Assembly: GCA_902519695.1 (NCBI GenBank)
Contig: CABYKN010000002.1
Coordinates: 1-64,000, forward strand
Direction of reading: 5' to 3'
From: an uncultured Pelagibacteraceae bacterium
Lineage (GTDB): Bacteria > Pseudomonadota > Alphaproteobacteria > Pelagibacterales > Pelagibacteraceae
DNA: 64,000 nucleotides
Part shown: positions 18,691 to 27,793 of the stretch, in pieces
Position numbering within the stretch: the first letter of the stretch is position 1
Layout of the letters: the number at the start of each line of letters is the position of its first letter
The notes under the pieces: generated by a model
Told to the model about the DNA's origin: nothing
Databases searched by the model: none
What the model saw: the letters and a program-made list of their open reading frames with translations, nothing else
Program-made: the position numbers and the translations under genes

Positions 18691-20226
18691 ATGAAGACAA
18701 TAAAAACTTGCGTAACCGCTCTAATATCAGCTTTGTTGGTATTTAGTCCTGTTGCGTATGCTGATAAGTGGAGTGATCAGTTTCCACATATCAAAGCAAC
18801 TGGGGATATTCCTGGTGATTGTTCTTACGAGTCTATGTCTAAGAAAAACTATAAAGGCAAGACGCTTAAGATTAATACACATGCTGTACCAGTCATGGGA
18901 GAGCCAACAGCTCTACATGCTGAGCAGTTCGCTAAACTTACTGGAGCAAAAGTTGATGTTACTCATACACCAGCAGGTGACTTATATGCGAAAGCAATGG
19001 TACCATTTCAAGCTGGACAAGCTCCATATGACATCGTTTTTGGATTTTCAAACTTCATTAACGATTGGAGAAGATACTTAGAGCCAGTTCCAAAGAAATA
19101 CGTTGAGATGAAACAAATGAAAGACGTTACTCCGTCTCACATCGGTGTAGCATCTTGGGATGGTGTTATGTATCAGTTTCCGGTTGATGGAGACAGACAT
19201 TATCTAAAATATAGAAAAGATGTAATTGATAATCCTGAGTACCAAAAACAATATAAGGAAGCTACTGGTAAAGAGTTAAAGGTACCAACAACTTGGAAAG
19301 AATATGGAGAAATGGCCGCTTATTTCAATGGATGGGATTGGGATGGTGATGGCGAGAAAGAATATGGATCAGCAGAAGTTATGAAAAAAGATGACCTAAT
19401 GTATGCTGCTTTCTATTCAAGATCTGCTGCTTACTCTAAAAATCCAAAAACACCAGGTGGTTTTTTCTTTGATTTAGAAACTATGAAACCACTAATTAAC
19501 AATCCAGGTTTTGTTGAAGCATTAACAGATTGGGTTGAGGCAACTAAATATGTTCCTCCAGGAGGAATAAATTTTGGTTTAGGTGATGAAATTGGATCAT
19601 TTGGTGGAGGACAAACTTTGTTTAGTTTTTCATGGGATGATGCATTTGTTGCTGCTATGCAATCAGATAGTCCAATAAACAATAAAGTTGGTGCTGCACA
19701 GTTACCAGGAGCAATGAAAGTTTGGAATAGAAAAACTAACTCTTGGGATGAAGGCTTTAACCAAGCTCCTTTCTTCGTATGGGGATGGGCAGTTGGAGTA
19801 GCTAAGAAAAGTAAAGAGAAAGAAATGGCTTTCGATTACCTATGTTTCTTCGCTAACGAAGCTAACCACCAAGCAGATATTGGAATTGGTAGATTTGGTG
19901 TAAACCCATTTAGAAATGATGACTTTAAAGTTGATGTATGGACACAAATTGGTTGGGATAAAGATATTGCTCAATCATATGTTGATACTCTTGCACAAAT
20001 GGAACAAAGTAAAAATAGAGTATTTCCATTAAGAGTTCCTGGAACTTTTGAGTTTAATGCTGCATTGGCTACTGCTGCTGCAAAAGCATTAGCTGGTCAA
20101 TTATCTCCACAAGCTGCTTTAGACGAAGCTGCTAAACAGTGGGAAGATATACTTAACAGAGTAGGAAAAGATAACGTAAGAAAAGCCTATGCTGTTGGTG
20201 TAGCAATGGAAGATAATAAGCAATAA
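18691..20226 (+). CDS. Extracellular solute-binding protein of a CUT1-type ABC transporter
   Basis: Sec signal peptide ending PVAYA, 511 aa, followed by two permeases and two ATPases. Confidence 0.9.
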   Translation: MKTIKTCVTALISALLVFSPVAYADKWSDQFPHIKATGDIPGDCSYESMSKKNYKGKTLKINTHAVPVMGEPTALHAEQFAKLTGAKVDVTHTPAGDLYAKAMVPFQAGQAPYDIVFGFSNFINDWRRYLEPVPKKYVEMKQMKDVTPSHIGVASWDGVMYQFPVDGDRHYLKYRKDVIDNPEYQKQYKEATGKELKVPTTWKEYGEMAAYFNGWDWDGDGEKEYGSAEVMKKDDLMYAAFYSRSAAYSKNPKTPGGFFFDLETMKPLINNPGFVEALTDWVEATKYVPPGGINFGLGDEIGSFGGGQTLFSFSWDDAFVAAMQSDSPINNKVGAAQLPGAMKVWNRKTNSWDEGFNQAPFFVWGWAVGVAKKSKEKEMAFDYLCFFANEANHQADIGIGRFGVNPFRNDDFKVDVWTQIGWDKDIAQSYVDTLAQMEQSKNRVFPLRVPGTFEFNAALATAAAKALAGQLSPQAALDEAAKQWEDILNRVGKDNVRKAYAVGVAMEDNKQ

Positions 20227-20238
20227 TTTTATAAAACT

Positions 20239-20262
20239 TGTGGCCGTTTTTTAACGGCCACA
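20239..20262 (+). terminator. Intra-operonic GC-rich hairpin between binding-protein gene and permease genes (attenuator / 3'-end stabiliser)
   Basis: TGTGGCCGTT (20239-20248) TTTT AACGGCCACA (20253-20262): perfect 10-bp stem; following tract is ttttaaaa. Confidence 0.65.
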
Positions 20263-20286
20263 TTTTAAAATAATCCAAAAAAAATT

Positions 20287-21153
20287 ATGAATTTTAAACA
20301 CAAGTTTGTTTTTTTATTCCCAGGATTGTTTGTACTTATTGGAATTTTAATTTTTCCAATTATTTTTACTATTAGATTAAGTCTTTCTGGATGGAATAGT
20401 TATACACCAGAAATGAACTTCATAGGTATCACGAATTATATAAGGTTATTTACTGATGACCCGAGGTTTTGGGAGTCTTTTTTTAGGCTAAGTTTTTTAT
20501 CGGTAACCACAGTTATTCTTCAATATGTTATCGGATTTGCACTAGCGATGATGGTTTGGAGAGAAATAAGATTTAAAAGATTTTTTAGAGTAATTTTTCT
20601 CGTACCAATGATGACAACTCCAGTAATAATGACAGTTATTTGGAGAACATTTTTTCATGAGTCACTAGGTCCTGTAAATGATTTGTTAGGTGGATTAGGA
20701 GTAAAACCAATTTTGTGGTTGAGTGATCCAGTTATTGCAAAGTTTACTGTTATAATTGTTGAGGTTTGGCAATGGACACCATTTATGTTTTTACTATTAC
20801 TCGCTGGACTTTTGTCACTTCCAAAAGAACCCTTTTTGGCAGCCGCTATAGATGGAGCAAGTCCATTTAGAAAATTTGTTTATGTAACTTTTCCTTTGAT
20901 GGCTCCAATATCAATTGGAGCAATAATTATAAGACTTATCGAGGCTTCAAAAATAATGGATACAGTATTTGTTTTGACTTCAGGAGGACCAGGTACTGCA
21001 ACTGAGACCTCAAGTTTTTATATTTATATTAAAGGATTAAGAGAATTTCAGATGGGTTATGCAGCAACCTTATCTTTCACTTATCTTGTAATAATGATTA
21101 TCAGTTTAACGATAATAGCTAAAGTTTTAACCAAACTAATGATCAAAGAATAA
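20287..21153 (+). CDS. ABC sugar/polyol permease
   Basis: FLAAAIDGASPFRKFVYVTFPLMAP (EAA loop). Confidence 0.93.
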   Translation: MNFKHKFVFLFPGLFVLIGILIFPIIFTIRLSLSGWNSYTPEMNFIGITNYIRLFTDDPRFWESFFRLSFLSVTTVILQYVIGFALAMMVWREIRFKRFFRVIFLVPMMTTPVIMTVIWRTFFHESLGPVNDLLGGLGVKPILWLSDPVIAKFTVIIVEVWQWTPFMFLLLLAGLLSLPKEPFLAAAIDGASPFRKFVYVTFPLMAPISIGAIIIRLIEASKIMDTVFVLTSGGPGTATETSSFYIYIKGLREFQMGYAATLSFTYLVIMIISLTIIAKVLTKLMIKE

Positions 21154-21155
21154 AT

Positions 21156-22004
21156 ATGAGCAAACTTTACACTTTTCTTAAATATTTCTTTATTACATTT
21201 TGGACTGTATTTGTTGTTGCACCATTTCTGTGGGCTGTATCAACATCTTTTAAAGACTTCCAATCTGTAAATAGTAAAGTAACTTATATTCCTTGGTTAG
21301 ATTTCGAACCAACATTGGAGGGTTGGAGAGTTTTAATTAAGTCTCCTGCGAAAGGTGGAGTAGATATTGTTGAGCCCTATTTTAATAGTATTTTTGTAAC
21401 TTGTACTGCTAGTTTAATAAGTATTGTTCTTGGAACACTTGCTGCTTATGCACTATCAAGATTTACTTTTAAAGCTGGATTTGTAAGAAACAACGATATT
21501 ACTTTTTTCTTCATTTCACAAAGAATCATGCCTCCAATTGTATTATCAATTCCTTTCTTTATTTTTCTAAGCACAATAGGATTGCTTGATAGTTTATTAG
21601 GTCTAGTGGTCGTATATATCGTTTTATTAATGCCAATTGCTGTTTGGATTATGGTAGATTTTTTTAATAGAGTTCCAAAAGAATTAGATGAGACTGCATT
21701 AATTGATGGGTGTAATCCTTATCAAGCTTTCTATAAAGTTGTTTTACCAAATTCAATACCTGGTTTAATTGTTGCAGGAATGTTTTGTATTATTTTTGGA
21801 TGGATAGATTTCTTTTTTGCATTTATTTTAACATTTACTGAAGTACAATTGTTACCTGTAAAAGTTGTTGCACTTAATTCATCAATAACACCATGGTGGA
21901 GCCTTTCGGCATCAGCTTTAGTCTCAGTTGCACCATTAATAATTGTTGCATTTATAGTTGAGAGATATTTATCAAAAGGAAATTTATCAGGAGCATTAAA
22001 ATAA
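21156..22004 (+). CDS. ABC sugar/polyol permease
   Basis: LDETALIDGCNPYQAFYKVVLPNSIPG (EAA loop). Confidence 0.93.
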   Translation: MSKLYTFLKYFFITFWTVFVVAPFLWAVSTSFKDFQSVNSKVTYIPWLDFEPTLEGWRVLIKSPAKGGVDIVEPYFNSIFVTCTASLISIVLGTLAAYALSRFTFKAGFVRNNDITFFFISQRIMPPIVLSIPFFIFLSTIGLLDSLLGLVVVYIVLLMPIAVWIMVDFFNRVPKELDETALIDGCNPYQAFYKVVLPNSIPGLIVAGMFCIIFGWIDFFFAFILTFTEVQLLPVKVVALNSSITPWWSLSASALVSVAPLIIVAFIVERYLSKGNLSGALK

Positions 22005-23083
22005 TGAATTTAATTGGAGAGAAAATTTCTTATAAACCTGATGAGCAGTTTCATTTAAACGATGTCTCATTTAATTTTAAAAAAGGTAATTTGTATACCA
22101 TTTTAGGCAGAACCTTATCTGGTAAGACTACACTTTTAAAAACAATTGCAGGATTATTAAATCCAGATCAAGGCTCAATTTCTTTTGAGGAAAAAGACTT
22201 TATTAAAATACCAGTTTGGGAAAGAAATGTTGCTATGGTCTATCAACAATTCATTAATTATCCTCACTTAAATGTTTATGAAAACATAACTTTTCCATTA
22301 GAACAAAGAAAATTAAGTCCTGAGCAAATAAAAAAAGATGTAGATGAAGCTCTAAAAACTGTTGGATTAGTTGGATTTGAAAATAGAAAAATTCAGGAAT
22401 TATCCGGTGGACAGCAACAAAGAGTTGCACTTGCAAGATCACTTGCAAAAAAAGCAAAAATTTTGTTGCTAGACGAACCGTTAGTTAATTTAGATTATAA
22501 ACTTAGAGAGCAGTTAAGAGAAGAATTTAAAAGAATTTTCTCAGAAGGACTGTCCCAAGATACAATTTTAATTTACTCAACAACAGATCCCCAAGAAGTA
22601 ATGGAACTAAATGGAGAAGTAATTGTTTTAGATGAAGGGAAAGTATTACAAAAAGGGGCTGCTAAAGAGATTTTTGAAAATCCATCTAATTTAAAAGTTG
22701 CAGAAATATCAAATGATCCACCAATGAATGTTTTAAAGGGTTCAAAAAATTTAAAAAATCTGAATTTTGAGAATATTTCTTTAAAAATTCCAAATCATTT
22801 TAAGAATTTAGAAGATAAAGATTATAATTTTGGAATTAGAGCTTCAGAAATTAAACTTGATGAAAATGGTGAAGAATTTGAAATAGAATTAGCAGAAATT
22901 AGTGGGTCAGAAACATTGCTCCACCTAAAAAGAGGAAATTCAAAAATAATTGCTTTAATCGAGGAAGTAATGAATTTTAAAATTCATGAGAAAGTAAAAA
23001 TAAATTTTAATGTAAATAAGTTTTATGCTTTTGGAGAAGATGAAAAATTGGTTTCGTCGCCATATGGAGGAACAAATGGCTAA
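22004..23083 (+). CDS. ABC ATPase 1 (CUT1/MalK-like) with atypical Walker A and H-loop
   Basis: GRTLSGKT Walker A variant, ELSGGQQQR signature, LLLDEPLVNLD, YSTTDPQEV in place of YVTHD. Confidence 0.92.
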   Translation: MNLIGEKISYKPDEQFHLNDVSFNFKKGNLYTILGRTLSGKTTLLKTIAGLLNPDQGSISFEEKDFIKIPVWERNVAMVYQQFINYPHLNVYENITFPLEQRKLSPEQIKKDVDEALKTVGLVGFENRKIQELSGGQQQRVALARSLAKKAKILLLDEPLVNLDYKLREQLREEFKRIFSEGLSQDTILIYSTTDPQEVMELNGEVIVLDEGKVLQKGAAKEIFENPSNLKVAEISNDPPMNVLKGSKNLKNLNFENISLKIPNHFKNLEDKDYNFGIRASEIKLDENGEEFEIELAEISGSETLLHLKRGNSKIIALIEEVMNFKIHEKVKINFNVNKFYAFGEDEKLVSSPYGGTNG

Positions 23084-24149
23084 AATTGATTTATCAAATA
23101 TTTCTCATACCTATAATCCCCTAGATCCAAAACCAACATATGCTCTTAATCCGTTTTCAATGACATGGGAAAATGGCAAGCGGTATGCAATTTTGGGACC
23201 TTCTGGGTGTGGAAAAACCACAATGTTAAACATTGTTTCTGGACTAGTGAGACCATCCAAAGGTGAAATATTATTCGATGAAACACCTGTGACCGATTTA
23301 AAAACGGAAGATAGAAATATTGCCCAAGTTTTCCAATTCCCTGTAATTTACAATACAATGACTGTTTATGATAATTTAGCGTTTCCACTAAGATGCAGGG
23401 AATTTACAAAAGATAAAATTGAAGAAAGAGTAAAAGCAGTTTCAGATACTTTAAATTTATCGTCATTTTTAAACTCACCAGCGAGAAAATTAACTGCTGA
23501 TCAAAAACAACTTATCTCTTTAGGTAGAGGGTTGGTTCGAGAAGACGTTGCAGCTGTTTTAATGGACGAACCTCTTACAGTTATAGACCCAGATTTAAAA
23601 TTTAGACTTCGAAGAAACTTAAAAGAAATCAATGAACAATATAAAACAACATTGGTTTATGTAACTCATGATCAAAACGAAGCTATGACTTTTGCCGAAA
23701 ATATAATTGTTATGGATCAAGGTGAAATCGTACAAGTTGGATTGCCAAAAGATTTATTTGAAAAACCTAAAACAACTTTTGTCGGTTATTTTATTGGCTC
23801 TCCTGCGATGAATATTTTTCATTCAACTGTATCCTCTGATCATGAAGTAAAAATTAATGATACCACTATTAAGACAAATTCAAATTTAGGAAATTTAAAA
23901 GATAAAAATGTTAAACTCGGAATTAGATCCGAGTTCATAGAGTTGGCTGAAAAAGAAAAAAATAATACTGTTAAAATTAAACTTACAAGAGTTGAGGACT
24001 TTGGTAATTTTAAGCTTCTTACAGGAAAAATGGGTAATTTAGTGATTAAGTCAAAAGTAGAAAGAGAAAAACCCATTCCAGACGGAGAATTAAATTTATA
24101 TTTTCCACCTGAGAAATGTTGCGTTTATTCTGATGAAAAATTAGTTTAA
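23076..24149 (+). CDS. ABC ATPase 2 (CUT1/MalK-like) with degenerate signature motif
   Basis: GPSGCGKT Walker A, LTADQKQ in place of LSGGQ, LMDEPLTVIDPD, YVTHDQNEAM; ggagg SD upstream of ATG 23076, overlapping the previous stop. Confidence 0.92.
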   Translation: MAKIDLSNISHTYNPLDPKPTYALNPFSMTWENGKRYAILGPSGCGKTTMLNIVSGLVRPSKGEILFDETPVTDLKTEDRNIAQVFQFPVIYNTMTVYDNLAFPLRCREFTKDKIEERVKAVSDTLNLSSFLNSPARKLTADQKQLISLGRGLVREDVAAVLMDEPLTVIDPDLKFRLRRNLKEINEQYKTTLVYVTHDQNEAMTFAENIIVMDQGEIVQVGLPKDLFEKPKTTFVGYFIGSPAMNIFHSTVSSDHEVKINDTTIKTNSNLGNLKDKNVKLGIRSEFIELAEKEKNNTVKIKLTRVEDFGNFKLLTGKMGNLVIKSKVEREKPIPDGELNLYFPPEKCCVYSDEKLV

Positions 24150-24156
24150 AGGATAA

Positions 24157-25455
24157 ATGAAACTCCTAAATTTATCAGCACAACAACTTTTAAAAAAACT
24201 TAAAAATAAACAATTAACTTCCGTTGAACTTTGTAAAGCTTATATCAATCAAAAAAAAAAATATGATAAGAATATTCAGGCTTGGGAATATTTTAATGAA
24301 AAAAAACTACTAAGTGATGCAAAAAAATCTGACAATCATAGAAAAAAATTAAAATCTTTAGGAGTTTTGCATGGTCTACCAGTAGCACTTAAAGATATTA
24401 TCTCAACATCTGAAATGCCAACAAAATATGGCGCAAGAATAAAATTAAAAAAAAAAAATAATTTAGATGCTAAAATTGTTGAGCTCTTAAAAAAAGCTGG
24501 AGCAATAATTATGGGTAAAACTGTAACTTGTGAATTAGCATTCTTATCGCCATCTAAAACTAAAAACCCACATGATTATTCAAGAACACCAGGGGGTTCA
24601 TCTAGTGGCTCTGCAGCCGTTATTGCATCTCATATGGCGCCATTATCAATTGGAACTCAAACGGGTGGATCTGTAATTAGGCCAGCTTCTTATTGTGGAG
24701 TTGTTGGTTATAAACCTACTTATGGATTAATTTCTAGAAATGGTGTTTTGCAAACATCATATAATTTGGATCAAGTCGGAGTATTTGGAAAAACAATTGG
24801 TGATGTAGAACTTTTATCGAAAGTTTTGTTTGCTAGAGATGATGCAGATGAAACAACAACAAGTATTAGTTTTCTTAATAAAAAAATTAAAATAAAAAAA
24901 TCAAAATTTGTTTTTTATAAAACTAAACGCTGGAGAAATGTTGATAGTATTTCAAAAAAATCATTTAATAAATTTATTTTAAATAATAAAAAAATAATAA
25001 AAGTTGAGACTGCTCCCAAATATTTTGAAGATATGATTGATTGTCATACAATTATATACGAGACAGAGATGGCTCAAAATTTCCATCATTATTACAAAAC
25101 TTCAAAAGGAAAACTTTCTATAGAAATTAAGAAAGCAATTATTAATGGACTAAAACATTCGGCAAAAGATTATGCTTTAGCTTTAGATGCGATGAGAACA
25201 TATTCAAAAAACTTAGATAATATATTTGAAAGGTTTGATGCAATTATAACGCCAAGCAGTTGTGGAATCGCAGACAAAGGATTTAAGACAACTGGTAGTC
25301 CAGAATTTAATAAGATTTGGTCTCTAGCACATGTTCCCTGCATTTCACTGCCAATTTTAAAAGGCGAAAAAAATTTACCTTTAGGATTGCAAATCATAGG
25401 CAAAAAATTTGAAGATCTAAGCATGTTAAAGCATGCCAAAATATTCAAGAAATAG
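24157..25455 (+). CDS. Amidase signature family hydrolase
   Basis: GLPVALKDII, TPGGSSSGSAAVIASHMAPLSIGTQTGGSVIRPA. Confidence 0.94.
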   Translation: MKLLNLSAQQLLKKLKNKQLTSVELCKAYINQKKKYDKNIQAWEYFNEKKLLSDAKKSDNHRKKLKSLGVLHGLPVALKDIISTSEMPTKYGARIKLKKKNNLDAKIVELLKKAGAIIMGKTVTCELAFLSPSKTKNPHDYSRTPGGSSSGSAAVIASHMAPLSIGTQTGGSVIRPASYCGVVGYKPTYGLISRNGVLQTSYNLDQVGVFGKTIGDVELLSKVLFARDDADETTTSISFLNKKIKIKKSKFVFYKTKRWRNVDSISKKSFNKFILNNKKIIKVETAPKYFEDMIDCHTIIYETEMAQNFHHYYKTSKGKLSIEIKKAIINGLKHSAKDYALALDAMRTYSKNLDNIFERFDAIITPSSCGIADKGFKTTGSPEFNKIWSLAHVPCISLPILKGEKNLPLGLQIIGKKFEDLSMLKHAKIFKK

Positions 25456-25473
25456 AGATAATTCACAAACAAG

Positions 25474-25490
25474 TACAATCATAGATTGTA
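25474..25490. promoter_or_regulatory. Perfect dyad TACAATC-ATA-GATTGTA upstream of TRAP operon (candidate operator)
   Basis: 7-bp perfect inverted repeat in the 126-nt intergenic region. Confidence 0.4.
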
Positions 25491-25529
25491 ATTAAGTGAA
25501 AAATCCTCAGTTTTTTAAAATGACTCTAA

Positions 25530-25554
25530 GATGCATATATGCTTTAAATGCATC
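25530..25554. promoter_or_regulatory. Second dyad GATGCAT-N11-ATGCATC upstream of TRAP operon
   Basis: 25530-25536 pairs with 25548-25554. Confidence 0.35.
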
Positions 25555-25581
25555 AGTTAATTAACTTAAAGAGGAGAAATA

Positions 25582-26712
25582 ATGATTAAAGAAAAAAAAC
25601 TATTGAAGGGTAAAACTCCTTCAAGACGTAAATTCTTTAAGGCTGCTGCTGCGACTGGTGTTGCTGCTGTAGCTGCATCATCTTTAGCTGCTCCAGCCGT
25701 TGCCAAAGAAAGAATTGAAGCTTCTATGGTAGCTACATGGGGAAGAGATTTCCCAGGTTTAGGAACTGGTGCGCAAAGATTTGCTCAAAGAATTACAGAC
25801 ATGAGTGATGGAAGAATTCAAGTCACTTACTATGCAGCAAACGAAAGGGTTAAAGCGTTTGACTCATTTGATGAAGTTGCTTCAGGTAACTCGCAAATGT
25901 ATCACGCTGCTGACTACTACTGGGTTAAAAAAGATCCGGCTTGGGGTTACTTTACAGCTGTACCTTTCGGTTTCACTTACACTGAAATGAACGCATGGAT
26001 TAGATTTGCTGGTGGTCAACAATTATGGGATGAACTATCAGACAAATTCGGTCTAAAAAACTTTATGTGTGGAAGCACAGGAGTTCAAATGGGTGGATGG
26101 TTTAATAAGAAAATTAGAAGCCCTAATGACTTCAAAGGTCTTAAAATGCGTATGCCTGGATTAGGTGGACAAGTTATCGGTAAACTTGGAGGATCTCCAG
26201 TTTCACTTCCTGGTGGACAAATTTACGAAAACCTTGTTTCTGGTGCAATTGATGCAACAGAGTGGGTAGGTCCATGGAATGATGAAGCTATGAAATTCCA
26301 AGAAGCTGCTAAATACTACTACTATCCTGGAATGCACGAGCCAGGATCTATGTTAGCATGTGGTTCTAACAAATCTTGGTTTACAAGCTTATCAAAATCA
26401 GATCAGCTATTAATTGAAGCTGCAGCTGCGATGGAAAATGACGTTATGATGTCAGAGTACAACGCTAAAAATGGTGCTGCGCTTGCAAGATTAATAAACG
26501 ATCATGGTGTTAAACTAGAGAAGTTTAGCGACAAAGTTTATGATGGTTTTGCTAAAGCTGCTAATGAAGTATTTGAGGAAACAAGAGCAAGCAGTGGTCT
26601 CGCTGAGAGAATCCACTCTAGTTTCTTACAGGCTAGAAAAGACATTGGTTCTTGGACCAACTTGTCTGACTCACCTTACATTTCTCAAAGAAACAGAGCA
26701 TTAGGAATGTAA
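25582..26712 (+). CDS. TRAP transporter substrate-binding protein (DctP family), Tat-type signal
   Basis: SRRKFFKAAAATGVAAVAASSLAAPAVA twin-arginine leader; LKMRMPGLGGQVIGKLGGSPVSLPGGQIYENL; aaagaggag SD. Confidence 0.93.
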   Translation: MIKEKKLLKGKTPSRRKFFKAAAATGVAAVAASSLAAPAVAKERIEASMVATWGRDFPGLGTGAQRFAQRITDMSDGRIQVTYYAANERVKAFDSFDEVASGNSQMYHAADYYWVKKDPAWGYFTAVPFGFTYTEMNAWIRFAGGQQLWDELSDKFGLKNFMCGSTGVQMGGWFNKKIRSPNDFKGLKMRMPGLGGQVIGKLGGSPVSLPGGQIYENLVSGAIDATEWVGPWNDEAMKFQEAAKYYYYPGMHEPGSMLACGSNKSWFTSLSKSDQLLIEAAAAMENDVMMSEYNAKNGAALARLINDHGVKLEKFSDKVYDGFAKAANEVFEETRASSGLAERIHSSFLQARKDIGSWTNLSDSPYISQRNRALGM

Positions 26713-26732
26713 TCTAACTAAATTTAGTTATT

Positions 26733-26763
26733 AAAGGGCCCTTAATTGGGCCCTTTTTTTTTA
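26733..26763 (+). terminator. Rho-independent-type terminator/attenuator between TRAP binding protein and permease genes
   Basis: AAAGGGCCC-TTAATT-GGGCCCTTT followed by a T-run. Confidence 0.88.
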
Positions 26764-26800
26764 AACAAAATCGAGTATTACTAACGTATTTTAAAATACT

Positions 26801-27790
26801 ATGGTGACAAAAAATTCAAATCTTTCTCTATATCTTAGAATAATCAGTTATTCAGTTTTAGCTTTTACTTTAGCATTTCTTATTAATAATGTTTTAACAG
26901 TTTGGAGTGATTGGCCAGGAATAAAAAAAATTTTTTCACATCATGAGATGTTTGGATATAAGAAAAAAGCTTTAGAGGGATCTGATTTAAATTATGGTTA
27001 TATGCAAATTGGATTGTATTTGATTTGTATTGCTGCAGTCGTTTTTTATGTTTTTAAAACATATAGCCAAACTTTGGAGCAAGACTCAAAAATTTTATCA
27101 AGATTTTCCGCATATCTTGTTAGATCATCATTTTGGGCAGTATTTTTAGTTGGCGTAGCTGACTTTGTAATATCTTTTATGGTTGTTGAAAGATTATGGG
27201 AAGCAATCTTCAGTCCTGAAGTAAAAGCATTGATGGTTAAAGCCCCTGTAAGAATTACTTATATTCACTTTCCAATAATATTAATTTCTTTCGTGATTGG
27301 ATATTTTACAAAATCAGTTGGTTTTATTTGGCTAGCAGTATTGGTTGTTGTAAGTGAATTCGTAATTGTATTATCAAGATTTATATTTTCATACGAACAA
27401 GCATTTCAAGGGGATCTAGTTCGATTTTGGTATGCTGCACTTTATTTATTTGCCAGTGCATACGCATTAATTCATGAAGGGCACGTAAGAGTTGACGTAC
27501 TTTATTCTTCTTTTAGTGAAAAAAAGAAGGCATGGACAAATATGGTTGGATCGGCAGTTCTAGGAGTACCACTTACATTAATAGTTATATTTTTAGGTCT
27601 AAACGGAAAAGCAAGCATTATAAATGGTCCTGTTGTAGCTTTTGAAGTTACGCAACAAGGATCTAATGGTCTTTATCTTTTATATTTGATGGCTGTTTAT
27701 CTAGCTGTTTTTGCTGTTACGATGTTAATTCAATTTACTAGCTATTTTATGGAAAGTAGTCACAAAATTTTAAAAGGTGTCAAAAATTAA
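26801..27790 (+). CDS. TRAP transporter small permease (extended DctQ)
   Basis: RFWYAALYLFASAYALIHEGHVRVDVLYSSFSEKKKAW (DctQ core) with extra N-terminal TM segments; 329 aa. Confidence 0.88.
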   Translation: MVTKNSNLSLYLRIISYSVLAFTLAFLINNVLTVWSDWPGIKKIFSHHEMFGYKKKALEGSDLNYGYMQIGLYLICIAAVVFYVFKTYSQTLEQDSKILSRFSAYLVRSSFWAVFLVGVADFVISFMVVERLWEAIFSPEVKALMVKAPVRITYIHFPIILISFVIGYFTKSVGFIWLAVLVVVSEFVIVLSRFIFSYEQAFQGDLVRFWYAALYLFASAYALIHEGHVRVDVLYSSFSEKKKAWTNMVGSAVLGVPLTLIVIFLGLNGKASIINGPVVAFEVTQQGSNGLYLLYLMAVYLAVFAVTMLIQFTSYFMESSHKILKGVKN

Positions 27791-27793
27791 ATT

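Noticed and set aside
24251-24262. Long A-run in the amidase gene as a frameshift or slippage site
   Set aside because: The reading frame continues normally through it and poly-A runs are common across this window.
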